A stretch of DNA of 64,000 nucleotides. Source: Flavobacterium sp. LC2016-13 (GTDB taxonomy: Bacteria > Bacteroidota > Bacteroidia > Flavobacteriales > Flavobacteriaceae). A model generated the notes under the pieces. The model saw only the letters and a program-made list of their open reading frames with translations, had not been told where the DNA came from and did no database searches. Position numbers and translations under genes: made by a program. Shown piece by piece: positions 45,035 to 53,027 of this stretch; within the stretch, counting starts at the first letter, position 1; each line of letters starts with the position of its first letter. The stretch spans positions 124,001-188,000 of the forward strand of contig NZ_WMDQ01000002.1 of NCBI RefSeq assembly GCF_009707955.1. The letters are read 5' to 3'.

Positions 45035-47191
45035 ATGAAAAATTCGAAAAGCCCCAATCACGATCATTCCAGTGACAAGCAAAAAGACCTGGATACAAAC
45101 AGATCGAATGCCGACAATCAATTTCTCACTACAAACCAGGGAGTTAAAATCAATGATAATAACAACTCATTAAAGGCAGGAGAAAGAGGTCCGTCGCTAT
45201 TAGAAGATTTTATTCTGAGAGAAAAAATTACCCATTTTGATCATGAAAGAATTCCGGAAAGAATAGTGCATGCAAGAGGTTCTGCGGCACATGGTTATTT
45301 TGAGCTTTATAAACCTTTGGAGAAATATACGAAGGCGGGTTTTTTAAACGATACGAGTATTAAAACACCGGTTTTTGTTCGCTTTTCTACCGTTGCAGGT
45401 TCAAGAGGTTCTACAGATTTAGCACGTGATGTACGCGGATTCTCCGTAAAATTTTATACGCAGGAAGGAAATTATGATTTGGTAGGAAATAATATGCCCG
45501 TATTTTTTATTCAGGATGCCATGAAATTTCCGGATCTTATTCACGCTGTAAAACCGGAACCTCATAATGAAATACCTCAGGCAGCATCTGCACATGATAC
45601 TTTTTGGGATTTTATTTCGCTAATGCCAGAGTCTATGCACATGATTATGTGGGTTATGAGCGATCGCGCCATACCAAGAAGCCTTAGAATGATGGAAGGT
45701 TTTGGTGTTCATACTTTTCGCTTTATAAATAATAAAAACGAATCTCATTTTGTAAAATTTCACTGGAAACCAAAACAAGGAATTCATAGTGTTTTATGGG
45801 ACGAAGCACAGAAAATTTCAGGTAAAAACTCAGATTTTCATAAACAGGATTTATGGGAAGCTATCGAATCAGGAAATTTTCCGGAATGGGAATTAGGCGT
45901 ACAGATTATTCCTGAAAGCGACGAGCATAAATACGATTTCGATTTACTGGATCCGACAAAACTTATTCCTGAAGAATTGGTTCCCGTAACAATCATTGGT
46001 AAAATGACTTTGAATAAAAATCCTGATAATTTCTTTGCAGAAACTGAGCAGGTTGCGTTTCATCCCGGACATGTTGTTCCCGGAATAGATTTTACAAATG
46101 ATCCTTTATTGCAAGGACGTTTATTCTCTTATACAGACACACAATTATCCCGATTAGGAAGTCCTAATTTTCATGAAATTCCAATAAACCGTACGATTGC
46201 ACCCATGCATAATAATCAGCGTGACGGACACATGCGTCAGGAAATTCCGGTTGGCCGCGTAAGTTATCATCCTAATTCACTGGGCGGCGGATGTCCGTTT
46301 CAGGCAAAAATAGAAGAAGGCGGTTTTGCCAGTTTTAACGAACGCATCGATGCACATAAAGTAAGAGAAAGAAGTGCCAGTTTCTCTGATCATTTTAGTC
46401 AGGCAACACTTTTTTACCAAAGTCAGACTGATACGGAACAGGAACACATTATAAAAGCATTGACTTTTGAATTGGGAAAAGTAGAAACCGTAGCTATTCG
46501 CGAAAGAATGTTAGGATTATTATCTCGTGTAGATCCCATTTTGGTGAGTAAAGTTGCCAAGTGTTTAGGCTTGAAAACACCAAAAGATTTAGAAAAACCA
46601 ATAAATCATGTAGTAGGTGCAGATGCTGACCCAAATAAACATGAACCAACGGTTGTAAAAAGCAAAATTGATACTTCAGACGCTTTAAGTATTTTAAAAA
46701 ATGCCGATGTTTCTAAGACAATTGCAACGAGACAAATTGCCTTTTTATGTGCCGATGGCGTAAATGCAGCTTCGGTAAAAAACATGAAATTAGCCTTAAA
46801 AGATGCCGGAGCAGTCGTTAAAATAATTGCACCGCATTTAGGTACAATAGTTTCAGAAGAAGGACTAGAAGTAGTTGTAGATCAAAGTTATCTAACTGCC
46901 GCATCTGTACTTTTTGATGCCGTTTTTGTTCCGTCAGGAAAAGGAATTTTAGACTTAAAAAAGAATATAGATGTAAAAGAATTTTTGAACGACTCATATA
47001 AACATTGCAAATTTATTGCTGCAGAAGGGCAGGGAATCAAAATACTTCCGTTTATGAATAACGGTAAAGAAAAAACCAGCACTGATGCCGGAGTTTTGGT
47101 AAGCGATAAAATAGGCGATAAAAATCTCGCAGCTTCTTTTGTTACGGCAATTGCCAAACATCGTTTTTGGGAAAGAGAAGCCAATTTATAA
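45035..47191 (+). CDS. katE: Large-subunit monofunctional catalase (HPII type)
   Basis: 718 residues, the long clade-2 catalase. The distal haem histidine is H79 (RIVHARG), the catalytic asparagine N152 (VGNNMPVFFIQD) and the proximal haem ligand Y366 (GRLFSYTDTQ). The spacing of these three residues equals that of E. coli KatE. The N-terminal 50 residues are polar, and the C-terminal flavodoxin/DJ-1-like domain (about 560-718; IAFLCADGVNAASV, VFVPSGKG) is present. It breaks down hydrogen peroxide. Monocistronic with its own terminator. Confidence 0.96.
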   Translation: MKNSKSPNHDHSSDKQKDLDTNRSNADNQFLTTNQGVKINDNNNSLKAGERGPSLLEDFILREKITHFDHERIPERIVHARGSAAHGYFELYKPLEKYTKAGFLNDTSIKTPVFVRFSTVAGSRGSTDLARDVRGFSVKFYTQEGNYDLVGNNMPVFFIQDAMKFPDLIHAVKPEPHNEIPQAASAHDTFWDFISLMPESMHMIMWVMSDRAIPRSLRMMEGFGVHTFRFINNKNESHFVKFHWKPKQGIHSVLWDEAQKISGKNSDFHKQDLWEAIESGNFPEWELGVQIIPESDEHKYDFDLLDPTKLIPEELVPVTIIGKMTLNKNPDNFFAETEQVAFHPGHVVPGIDFTNDPLLQGRLFSYTDTQLSRLGSPNFHEIPINRTIAPMHNNQRDGHMRQEIPVGRVSYHPNSLGGGCPFQAKIEEGGFASFNERIDAHKVRERSASFSDHFSQATLFYQSQTDTEQEHIIKALTFELGKVETVAIRERMLGLLSRVDPILVSKVAKCLGLKTPKDLEKPINHVVGADADPNKHEPTVVKSKIDTSDALSILKNADVSKTIATRQIAFLCADGVNAASVKNMKLALKDAGAVVKIIAPHLGTIVSEEGLEVVVDQSYLTAASVLFDAVFVPSGKGILDLKKNIDVKEFLNDSYKHCKFIAAEGQGIKILPFMNNGKEKTSTDAGVLVSDKIGDKNLAASFVTAIAKHRFWEREANL

Positions 47192-47217
47192 ATTTTGCAG
47201 GCAAGCAATTAAAAAAT

Positions 47218-47250
47218 AAAAACCGTTAGTATTGAACTAACGGTTTTTTT
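47218..47250. terminator. Terminator after katE
   Basis: The stem AACCGTTAGT/ACTAACGGTT has A- and T-runs on its two sides. It serves katE and the convergent acidic protein gene. Confidence 0.92.
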
Positions 47251-47270
47251 ATAAATATCGTAATTGAAAT

Positions 47271-47636
47271 TTAAAATTGTCTCGGATGATTTACAGGATC
47301 AATTTCTTCTAAATCCTGGTCAATATCATTTTGTCCTGATAAATCGGCATCGCGAAATAAACCGTCATCTTCATCATCAGGATCATCATAAAGATCGAGC
47401 TTTTGATCAGCTTCGTCCTGATCTTCATCATTTGTGATAGCATTGTCTTCATTTATAATTTGCTCTTCATCAGGATTATTAAGATATCTTGGATGATGAC
47501 TGTCTGTTTGTTGGTAAATGCTAATATCATTTTCTGAATCCAGTTCTCCAAAATTATTATCAGAATAATATTTTGTGCCTGTAACTACATCCTGCTCAAA
47601 ATGAGAAAAATTAGGATCATGACTTGAAGTATTCAT
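47271..47636 (-). CDS. Acidic disordered protein, katE-flanking paralogue 2
   Basis: 121 residues dominated by Asp, Glu, Asn and Gln. It shares the EEQIINEDNAITNDEDQDE block and the HPRQF ending with the protein at 44261-44653. No signal peptide or membrane helix. It is convergent with katE and shares its terminator. Function unknown. Confidence 0.65.
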   Translation of the reverse strand: MNTSSHDPNFSHFEQDVVTGTKYYSDNNFGELDSENDISIYQQTDSHHPRYLNNPDEEQIINEDNAITNDEDQDEADQKLDLYDDPDDEDDGLFRDADLSGQNDIDQDLEEIDPVNHPRQF

Positions 47637-47748
47637 AATATATAGTTTTAATGATTAATATATTACAAATTTAACCGGTCTGATACAGAATCATTTATAG
47701 AAAGATATTCTGTAATTGTATAATTTACTGATATTTAGCGTATAAATT

Positions 47749-48738
47749 CTAAAACTTACTTTTTAGTCTGTTAAGCTGATTTCTGATATTGATGCCTTTT
47801 ACTTTCATACTTCCCGTTTCAGTGATTTCTGCTAATAAAGGAATTTCGACAGTAACAACTCTTCCATTTTCAGGTTTAGAATCAATTAAAAGAGAAGCAT
47901 TCAATTTTTTAATTCGGCTTTCAAAATCAACATAACCAGATTCTTCCATATAATTTTTAGAATCAAAAACAACACCATTGTCTTGTACAAAAACATTCAG
48001 ATTATTGTCAATAAAATTCAACTGAATTTCGATCTGTGAAGCTTTCGAATATTTAATTGTGCTTGTTACCAATTCCTGAATTATTTTGAAAACATCGCAT
48101 TGTACGGATTCATCAATTTCATTAATTTCTTTTTTAGGATAAGTCAAAAATGAAATTTTTAATTCGCAGGCCGAACTGATATTATTAAGATAAGATTCTA
48201 AAATTTCGCAAAATTTATTTTTGTTGAATTTTCTGGGAATAAGATTGGTTGATAAATTTTTGAATTGCTGATACGTTTCTTCTAATCGCAAATTGATGGT
48301 ATTGATGTTTTTTAAATTGCTATTATTCAAATGATTGATTTGCAATTTTATAGAAGCTAGTTTACTGCCAATAGTTTGATACATTTCTAGCGAAATACGT
48401 TCACGCTCTTTTTCTTCGTCGATAATAAAAGCTTTTAATAACTTTAATTCCTGTTCGAGTAAAATAGTATTGATTTCTTGCGAATTGATTTCAAATTGCT
48501 GTGCATGTAATAAATTCTTGGTTTTTAAATACCTGAAATGTTGAAGCAAAAATCCGATGGTGAGAACAAAAATGGTGAGAAAAGCAATTAGAATGAGCGG
48601 TTTATTGACTGCATTTGGAAAAGATAAAATAGCGTTTTTATAAACAATCAATTTTTTATTATTTTCAATCTTTGCCTGTGCACTAAAAGATAAAAACAAG
48701 AGCAACAATAAATGAAGCCTTTTAAAACAAAGTACCAT
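47749..48738 (-). CDS. Sensor kinase-like protein lacking the phospho-histidine
   Basis: 329 residues. A signal-like N terminus, one membrane helix (about 46-66) and a coiled coil lead to a HisKA_3-type segment EKERERISLEMYQTIGSKLA. At the place of the usual E-L-H-D, Y120 and Q121 replace His and Asp. The catalytic domain is also weakened: VQDNGVVFD in place of DNGxGFD, though SRIKKLNASLLIDSKPENG is kept. It is likely unable to autophosphorylate and may act as a pseudokinase or allosteric partner. No response regulator adjoins it. Confidence 0.8.
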   Translation of the reverse strand: MVLCFKRLHLLLLLFLSFSAQAKIENNKKLIVYKNAILSFPNAVNKPLILIAFLTIFVLTIGFLLQHFRYLKTKNLLHAQQFEINSQEINTILLEQELKLLKAFIIDEEKERERISLEMYQTIGSKLASIKLQINHLNNSNLKNINTINLRLEETYQQFKNLSTNLIPRKFNKNKFCEILESYLNNISSACELKISFLTYPKKEINEIDESVQCDVFKIIQELVTSTIKYSKASQIEIQLNFIDNNLNVFVQDNGVVFDSKNYMEESGYVDFESRIKKLNASLLIDSKPENGRVVTVEIPLLAEITETGSMKVKGINIRNQLNRLKSKF

Positions 48739-49293
48739 ACGCTTTAGTTTTTTAATAAATAGATTAAATTAGGTTAATGTCTTGTAAATTTGGGATTTAT
48801 AAGAATAAAGCAAAAGAGCTTTCAATGCTAAAAATAATAAAAAGGATTAAAACAGACTCTTTTTAATTACTTTTTTAAGCTGAATTTGTTAAAAAAATGA
48901 TTTTCGTAGGATTTTTATTCAATTGATTTTAAGTAGATTACTATTTTTTGCGTACTAAAAGTTTTAGTAAATCCCTATATTCAGACGAAAAAAGCCGGTT
49001 TTAAGAAAAATGAGGCCTTTAAACAGGCTAATTCCGGTGAATCAATTCATCTAAAAGTATAAACGAATTCCGGAATGAGACTTTCAAAAATGATATTTCT
49101 GAAAGCGATATTGTTGTCTAAATAAATTTACATTTTTTATACTAAAGCATTTTTAAGTTCTTTTTAAGATTGGTTTATAATGCTGTAAAATAGTTAGTTA
49201 TATCGGTATAATACGTTTTTTAAAAGATGTATGAAAATAAAAGTAATCCCGTGCCAATATTCATTCGTAAATTAGTAGCCAAATAAATACCAT
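48739..49293. other. Intergenic region, 555 bp
   Basis: A long AT-rich stretch between divergent genes. ATTCCGGAAT-like palindromic pieces occur near 49060, and only very short frames are open. I see no gene, RNA or exact promoter. Confidence 0.5.
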
Positions 49294-50130
49294 ATGACAG
49301 TACTTACATTTACCCTAATTATGATTTTGGGCGCTTTTTTAGCAGGATTTATTGGTTCATTATCAGGATTAGGCGGCGGAATCATTATTATACCGCTTTT
49401 AACGGTCGTTCTTGGAGTTGATATTCATTATGCCATTGGAGCAGCTTTAGTTTCAGTAATCGCAACTTCTTCAGGTTCTGCGGCAGCTTATGTAAAAGAA
49501 GGAATTACCAATATGCGTCTGGGGATTTTCCTCGAAATTGCCACAACAATTGGCGCCGTTGGCGGAGCATTACTTTCTGCGATTGCACCAACTTCATTTA
49601 TAGCCGTTTTATTCGGGTTAACATTAATTTTCTCAGCCATTAATTCCCTAAGAAAAAAAGAAGAACATATTGTTTTAGAATCAAGTTCGCTAGCAAAAAA
49701 ACTAAAATTACAAGGAACGTATCCTACACACGATGGTGAAGTAGTGCATTACGGAACTAAAAATGTAATTGGCGGATTCAGCATGATGGGACTTGCCGGA
49801 ATGATGTCCGGATTATTAGGAATTGGTTCCGGAGCTTTTAAAGTAATTGCGATGGATAATATCATGAGAATTCCGTTTAAGGTTTCTACCACAACCAGTA
49901 ATTTTATGATGGGCGTTACCGCAATGGCAAGTTCTGTAATCTATATTCAAAAAGGATATATCGAACCCGGAATATGCATGCCTGTTGTTATTGGTGTATT
50001 ATTTGGCGCTATGGCCGGAGCTAAAATATTGGTACGAACAAACCCTAAAAAACTTCGAATCTTTTTTGCCTGCTTAATTTTTGTGCTGGCATTAAATATG
50101 ATTTATAACGGAATTAATGGAAAAATCTAA
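49294..50130 (+). CDS. TSUP (TauE/SafE) family membrane permease
   Basis: 278 residues with about eight membrane helices. It begins MILGAFLAGFIGSLSGLGGG, and the second-half repeat is LAGMMSGLLGIGSGAFKV, the duplicated glycine-rich signature of TSUP transporters. Members export sulfite, sulfonates or related anions. The pairing with DUF1634 downstream is a recurrent arrangement. Substrate unknown. Confidence 0.9.
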   Translation: MTVLTFTLIMILGAFLAGFIGSLSGLGGGIIIIPLLTVVLGVDIHYAIGAALVSVIATSSGSAAAYVKEGITNMRLGIFLEIATTIGAVGGALLSAIAPTSFIAVLFGLTLIFSAINSLRKKEEHIVLESSSLAKKLKLQGTYPTHDGEVVHYGTKNVIGGFSMMGLAGMMSGLLGIGSGAFKVIAMDNIMRIPFKVSTTTSNFMMGVTAMASSVIYIQKGYIEPGICMPVVIGVLFGAMAGAKILVRTNPKKLRIFFACLIFVLALNMIYNGINGKI

Positions 50131-50524
50131 AACTATGTCACAAGAAAAATTCGGAGAAAAAGATTTTCAAACTATTATAGGAAACTTATTGCGTTACGGC
50201 GTATGGATTTCATTATCAGTAGCTTTTATTGGCGGAATCATTTATTTAATGCACCACGGAAAAGACATCGAGGATTATTCTGTATTTAAAGAAAATGACA
50301 GAAATATTTTTGAAGTTATCACTGCTGTTTACAACGGCGTTATTCAGGGCAGGGGAGAATCGATTATATTTTTTGGCGTAATACTTTTATTTCTAACGCC
50401 TGTATTTCGTGTATTACTTTCGTTATTTTCTTTCCTTTTAGAGAAAGATTATTTGTATGTAGCCATTACAACAATTGTTATCGGAATTATTATACTGAGT
50501 ATTTCATTCGGTTTCTCTCATTAA
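50117..50524 (+). CDS. DUF1634 membrane protein
   Basis: 135 residues with three membrane helices, about 30-50, 83-103 and 110-132. It has the DUF1634 pattern LLRYGVWISLSVAFIGGIIY and FFGVILLFLTPVFRVLLSLF. It overlaps the TSUP gene by 14 bp; an ATG at 50135, 4 bp after the TSUP stop, is an equally good start. Together they probably form one transport unit. Confidence 0.88.
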   Translation: MEKSKTMSQEKFGEKDFQTIIGNLLRYGVWISLSVAFIGGIIYLMHHGKDIEDYSVFKENDRNIFEVITAVYNGVIQGRGESIIFFGVILLFLTPVFRVLLSLFSFLLEKDYLYVAITTIVIGIIILSISFGFSH

Positions 50525-50542
50525 AAAACATTAGAAGAGCAA

Positions 50543-50908
50543 TTATTTTCCAATAATTTCTCTTCTGTGTAATGTTCCCCAATCTTTTAATGCCATAATA
50601 ACATCAGATAATGTTTCACTGTGTTTTGTTCTGGCATACTCAACCGTTGGCGGAAAAGTATCATAAACCGTTCTCGTTACAAGTTTGTTTATTTCCATAT
50701 CTTTAAGTTCTTTCGAAAGCATTTTATCGGTAATGCCGTTAATGTCTTTAGAAATCTCTTTAAATCGTTTTGGTCTGTCTGATAAAGCAATCAAAATAGG
50801 CAATTTCCATCTTCCGCTCAAAACCTCCAAAGCATCTCTTACCGGAAGCAACGCCGCCATGCATTCTTTTGGCTCGCAACCAAATTCATCTGTTTTTTTT
50901 ATTGACAT
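50543..50908 (-). CDS. HxlR-family (DUF24) winged-helix regulator
   Basis: 121 residues with RDALEVLSGRWKLPILIAL, RFKEISKDINGITDKMLSKE and the wing TFPPTVEYARTKHSETL. C11 and C16 precede helix 1, in the region where redox-sensing members such as B. subtilis YodB carry their key cysteine. It is divergent from an azoreductase gene with a palindromic operator between them, so it probably represses that gene and itself. Confidence 0.92.
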   Translation of the reverse strand: MSIKKTDEFGCEPKECMAALLPVRDALEVLSGRWKLPILIALSDRPKRFKEISKDINGITDKMLSKELKDMEINKLVTRTVYDTFPPTVEYARTKHSETLSDVIMALKDWGTLHRREIIGK

Positions 50909-50925
50909 ACTTTACGATTTTACGT

Positions 50926-50963
50926 TACTATCTTCAAGGATAGCGCTATCCTTTGGGATAGTA
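50926..50963. promoter_or_regulatory. 38-bp palindromic operator in the HxlR/azoR region
   Basis: The left arm TACTATCTTCAAGGATAGC and right arm GCTATCCTTTGGGATAGTA are complementary except at three central-arm positions. The core AAGGATAGCGCTATCCTT is an 18-bp perfect palindrome. The four GATA-type half sites are symmetrically placed around 50944/50945. Lying between the two divergent starts, it is the probable HxlR binding site. Confidence 0.8.
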
Positions 50964-50988
50964 CTATAAAAGAGATAGCAAATGTAGA

Positions 50989-50996
50989 TAAGTTTG
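50989..50996 (+). promoter_or_regulatory. -7 box of the azoreductase gene
   Basis: TAAGTTTG matches TAnnTTTG exactly and lies 28 bp before ATG 51024. It covers a possible TTG start at 50994, which supports ATG 51024. The palindromic operator lies just upstream, where a bound repressor would block polymerase. Confidence 0.6.
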
Positions 50997-51023
50997 TATC
51001 ATAAACAAAATAATATAAAAGTC

Positions 51024-51635
51024 ATGAGCAAAAAGGTGCTGAATATAGTTACAAGTATCAAAGGTGATACTTCATTTAGTAATAAATTATCGAATGCAGT
51101 TCTCGAAAAATTAGAAAAAACACATTCACAAATTCAGGTAAAAACGCTTGATCTTTCAAAAGCGCCTTCGCCATATTTAGATGAAGTAAATTTAGGTGCA
51201 TTTTATTCGCCTGAAGAAACACATACTACAACACAAAAAGAAGCTGTTCAATATTCTAACGATGCCATAAATGATTTGTTAGAAGCTGATATTGTTGTAA
51301 TTGGAGTTCCGCTTTACAATTTTGGAATTCCCGCAGTATTAAAAGGCTGGATCGATCAGGTTGCAAGAGCAGGAAAAACATTTAGCTACGGAGAAAGTGG
51401 ACCAAAAGGTTTGGTAACCGATAAAAAAGTATATTTATCTATTGCTTCCGGCGCTATATTTTCTGACGGACCTTATAAATCTTATGATTTTTCAGAACCG
51501 TATTTGCGCGCTGTACTTGGCTTTTTAGGTATGACAGATGTCACGGTTTTCCGCGTAGAAGGAACCGCAATTCCGGATTTTGCAGAAGGAGCTTTACCAA
51601 AAGCATTGGCAAGTGTTGAGGAATTTGCCTTTTAA
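51024..51635 (+). CDS. azoR: FMN-dependent NADH-azoreductase
   Basis: 203 residues from ATG 51024. It is a flavodoxin-like fold with VTSIKGDTSFSNKLSNAVLE, the FMN loop VVIGVPLYNFGIPAVLKGWI, ARAGKTFSYGESGPKGL and a C-terminal LGFLGMTDVTVFRVEG. The family reduces azo dyes and, physiologically, quinones by two electrons. In B. subtilis azoreductase 1 is controlled by the HxlR-family quinone sensor YodB, which matches the gene order here. Confidence 0.92.
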   Translation: MSKKVLNIVTSIKGDTSFSNKLSNAVLEKLEKTHSQIQVKTLDLSKAPSPYLDEVNLGAFYSPEETHTTTQKEAVQYSNDAINDLLEADIVVIGVPLYNFGIPAVLKGWIDQVARAGKTFSYGESGPKGLVTDKKVYLSIASGAIFSDGPYKSYDFSEPYLRAVLGFLGMTDVTVFRVEGTAIPDFAEGALPKALASVEEFAF

Positions 51636-51647
51636 TTGTTGATTATA

Positions 51648-51700
51648 AATTGTTAATGGTTAATTATAATTGATTTCAACATAATTAACCATTAACAATT
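51648..51700. terminator. 20-bp perfect inverted repeat between convergent genes
   Basis: AATTGTTAATGGTTAATTAT (51648-51667) and its exact complement (51681-51700) form a long AT-rich stem with a 13-bp loop. It has no T-run. It belongs to the AATTGTTAAT repeat vocabulary seen at 39032 and 44171, and may act as a terminator or mRNA-end stabiliser. Confidence 0.6.
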
Positions 51701-51712
51701 CACCATTAATAA

Positions 51713-52993
51713 TTACTTCTCAATTATCATCGTAATTCCCTGTCCGCCAGCGGCACAAATGGATATAAAACCTCTTCCTGAACCTTTTTCATTCAGTAAT
51801 TTAGCCATTACACCAATAATTCTTCCGCCAGTAGCAGCAAACGGATGCGCTGCGGCCAAACTGCTTCCTTTTACATTCAGTTTATTTCTGTCGATGGCAC
51901 CAAGCGGTTTTTTCAAACCAATTTCAGCACTAAGTTCGGGACTTTCCCAAATTTTTAAAGTTGCTAAAACCTGAGCCGCAAAAGCTTCGTGAATTTCATA
52001 ATAATCAAAATCCTGTAATGTTAAGTTTGCTTTCTCCAACATTCTTGAAGCAGCAAATAAAGGCGCCAATAATAGATTTTGCTGATTTTTTATATATTCA
52101 ATTGCAGCAACTTCTGCATGCGTGATGTAAGCTAAAATTGGTAATCCATTTTCTTTCGCCCATTCTTCGCTTGCCAATAAAATACTCGAAGCACCATCTG
52201 TAAGCGGAGTCGAGTTTCCTGCTGTAAGCGTTCCGTTTACCTTATCAAAAGCCGGAGATAATTTGGCTAATTTTTCTAAAGTACTGTCTTTTCTCAGATT
52301 ATTATCTTTTTCAAGACCGTTAAAAGGCGTAATCATATCATCAAAAAAGCCTTCATCATACGCTTTTGCCATATTCAAATGACTTTTTAAAGCCAGTTGA
52401 TCCTGTTCTTCTCTCGGAATCTTATAATATTTAGCCGTAATCTCCGTATGTCCACCCATCGAAAGTCCGGTTTGGGCTTCTTCGTTTCTGGGAACCAATG
52501 GAGAAAGATCTTTCGGTCTTAATTTTAAAAACAGTTTTATTTTTTCGCCAAGCGATTTTGCTTTTCTAGCATTAAGCAATATTTTTCTCAAATTTTCGCT
52601 CACGGCAATTGGCATATCACTAATAGAATCTACACCACACGCAATACCGGATTCGATTTGGCCAAGCGCAATTTTGTTGGCAATATAAATAGCACTTTCA
52701 ATACCGGTATCACAAGCTTGTTGCAAATCGCAGGCAGGCGTTGCAGGATCCAGAGAAGTTCTCAATACAGATTCTCTAATCAAATTATTGTCTGACACAT
52801 GTTTGATTACAGCGCCGCCAACAACTTCTCCAAGTAATTTACCTTTTAGATCATATTTCTGAATAAGACCGTCAAGTGTGGCAGTCATCATTTGTAAATT
52901 ACTAACGTCTGAATAAAAAGTGTTTGCCCTTGCAAAAGGAATTCGGTTATATCCTACAATAGCAACTCTTCTAATTTTACCCTGATTTTCCAT
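51713..52993 (-). CDS. Acetyl-CoA C-acyltransferase (thiolase)
   Basis: 426 residues of the FadI-like thiolase group. The nucleophile is C94 in QQACDTGIES, the catalytic histidine lies in EIHEAFAAQVL, and the second cysteine in SICAAGGQG. HPFAATGGRI is also present. It cleaves 3-ketoacyl-CoA with CoA or condenses acetyl-CoA. No beta-oxidation partner is adjacent. It starts 35 bp before the TPR kinase gene's end. Confidence 0.92.
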   Translation of the reverse strand: MENQGKIRRVAIVGYNRIPFARANTFYSDVSNLQMMTATLDGLIQKYDLKGKLLGEVVGGAVIKHVSDNNLIRESVLRTSLDPATPACDLQQACDTGIESAIYIANKIALGQIESGIACGVDSISDMPIAVSENLRKILLNARKAKSLGEKIKLFLKLRPKDLSPLVPRNEEAQTGLSMGGHTEITAKYYKIPREEQDQLALKSHLNMAKAYDEGFFDDMITPFNGLEKDNNLRKDSTLEKLAKLSPAFDKVNGTLTAGNSTPLTDGASSILLASEEWAKENGLPILAYITHAEVAAIEYIKNQQNLLLAPLFAASRMLEKANLTLQDFDYYEIHEAFAAQVLATLKIWESPELSAEIGLKKPLGAIDRNKLNVKGSSLAAAHPFAATGGRIIGVMAKLLNEKGSGRGFISICAAGGQGITMIIEK

Positions 52994-53027
52994 CTTGTTA
53001 TTTGTTAAATTTATATTGTCTGTCTAC

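Noticed and set aside
50994..51023. TTG-initiated extension of azoR
   Set aside because: The TTG is inside the -7 box TAAGTTTG; ATG 51024 gives the usual azoreductase N terminus.
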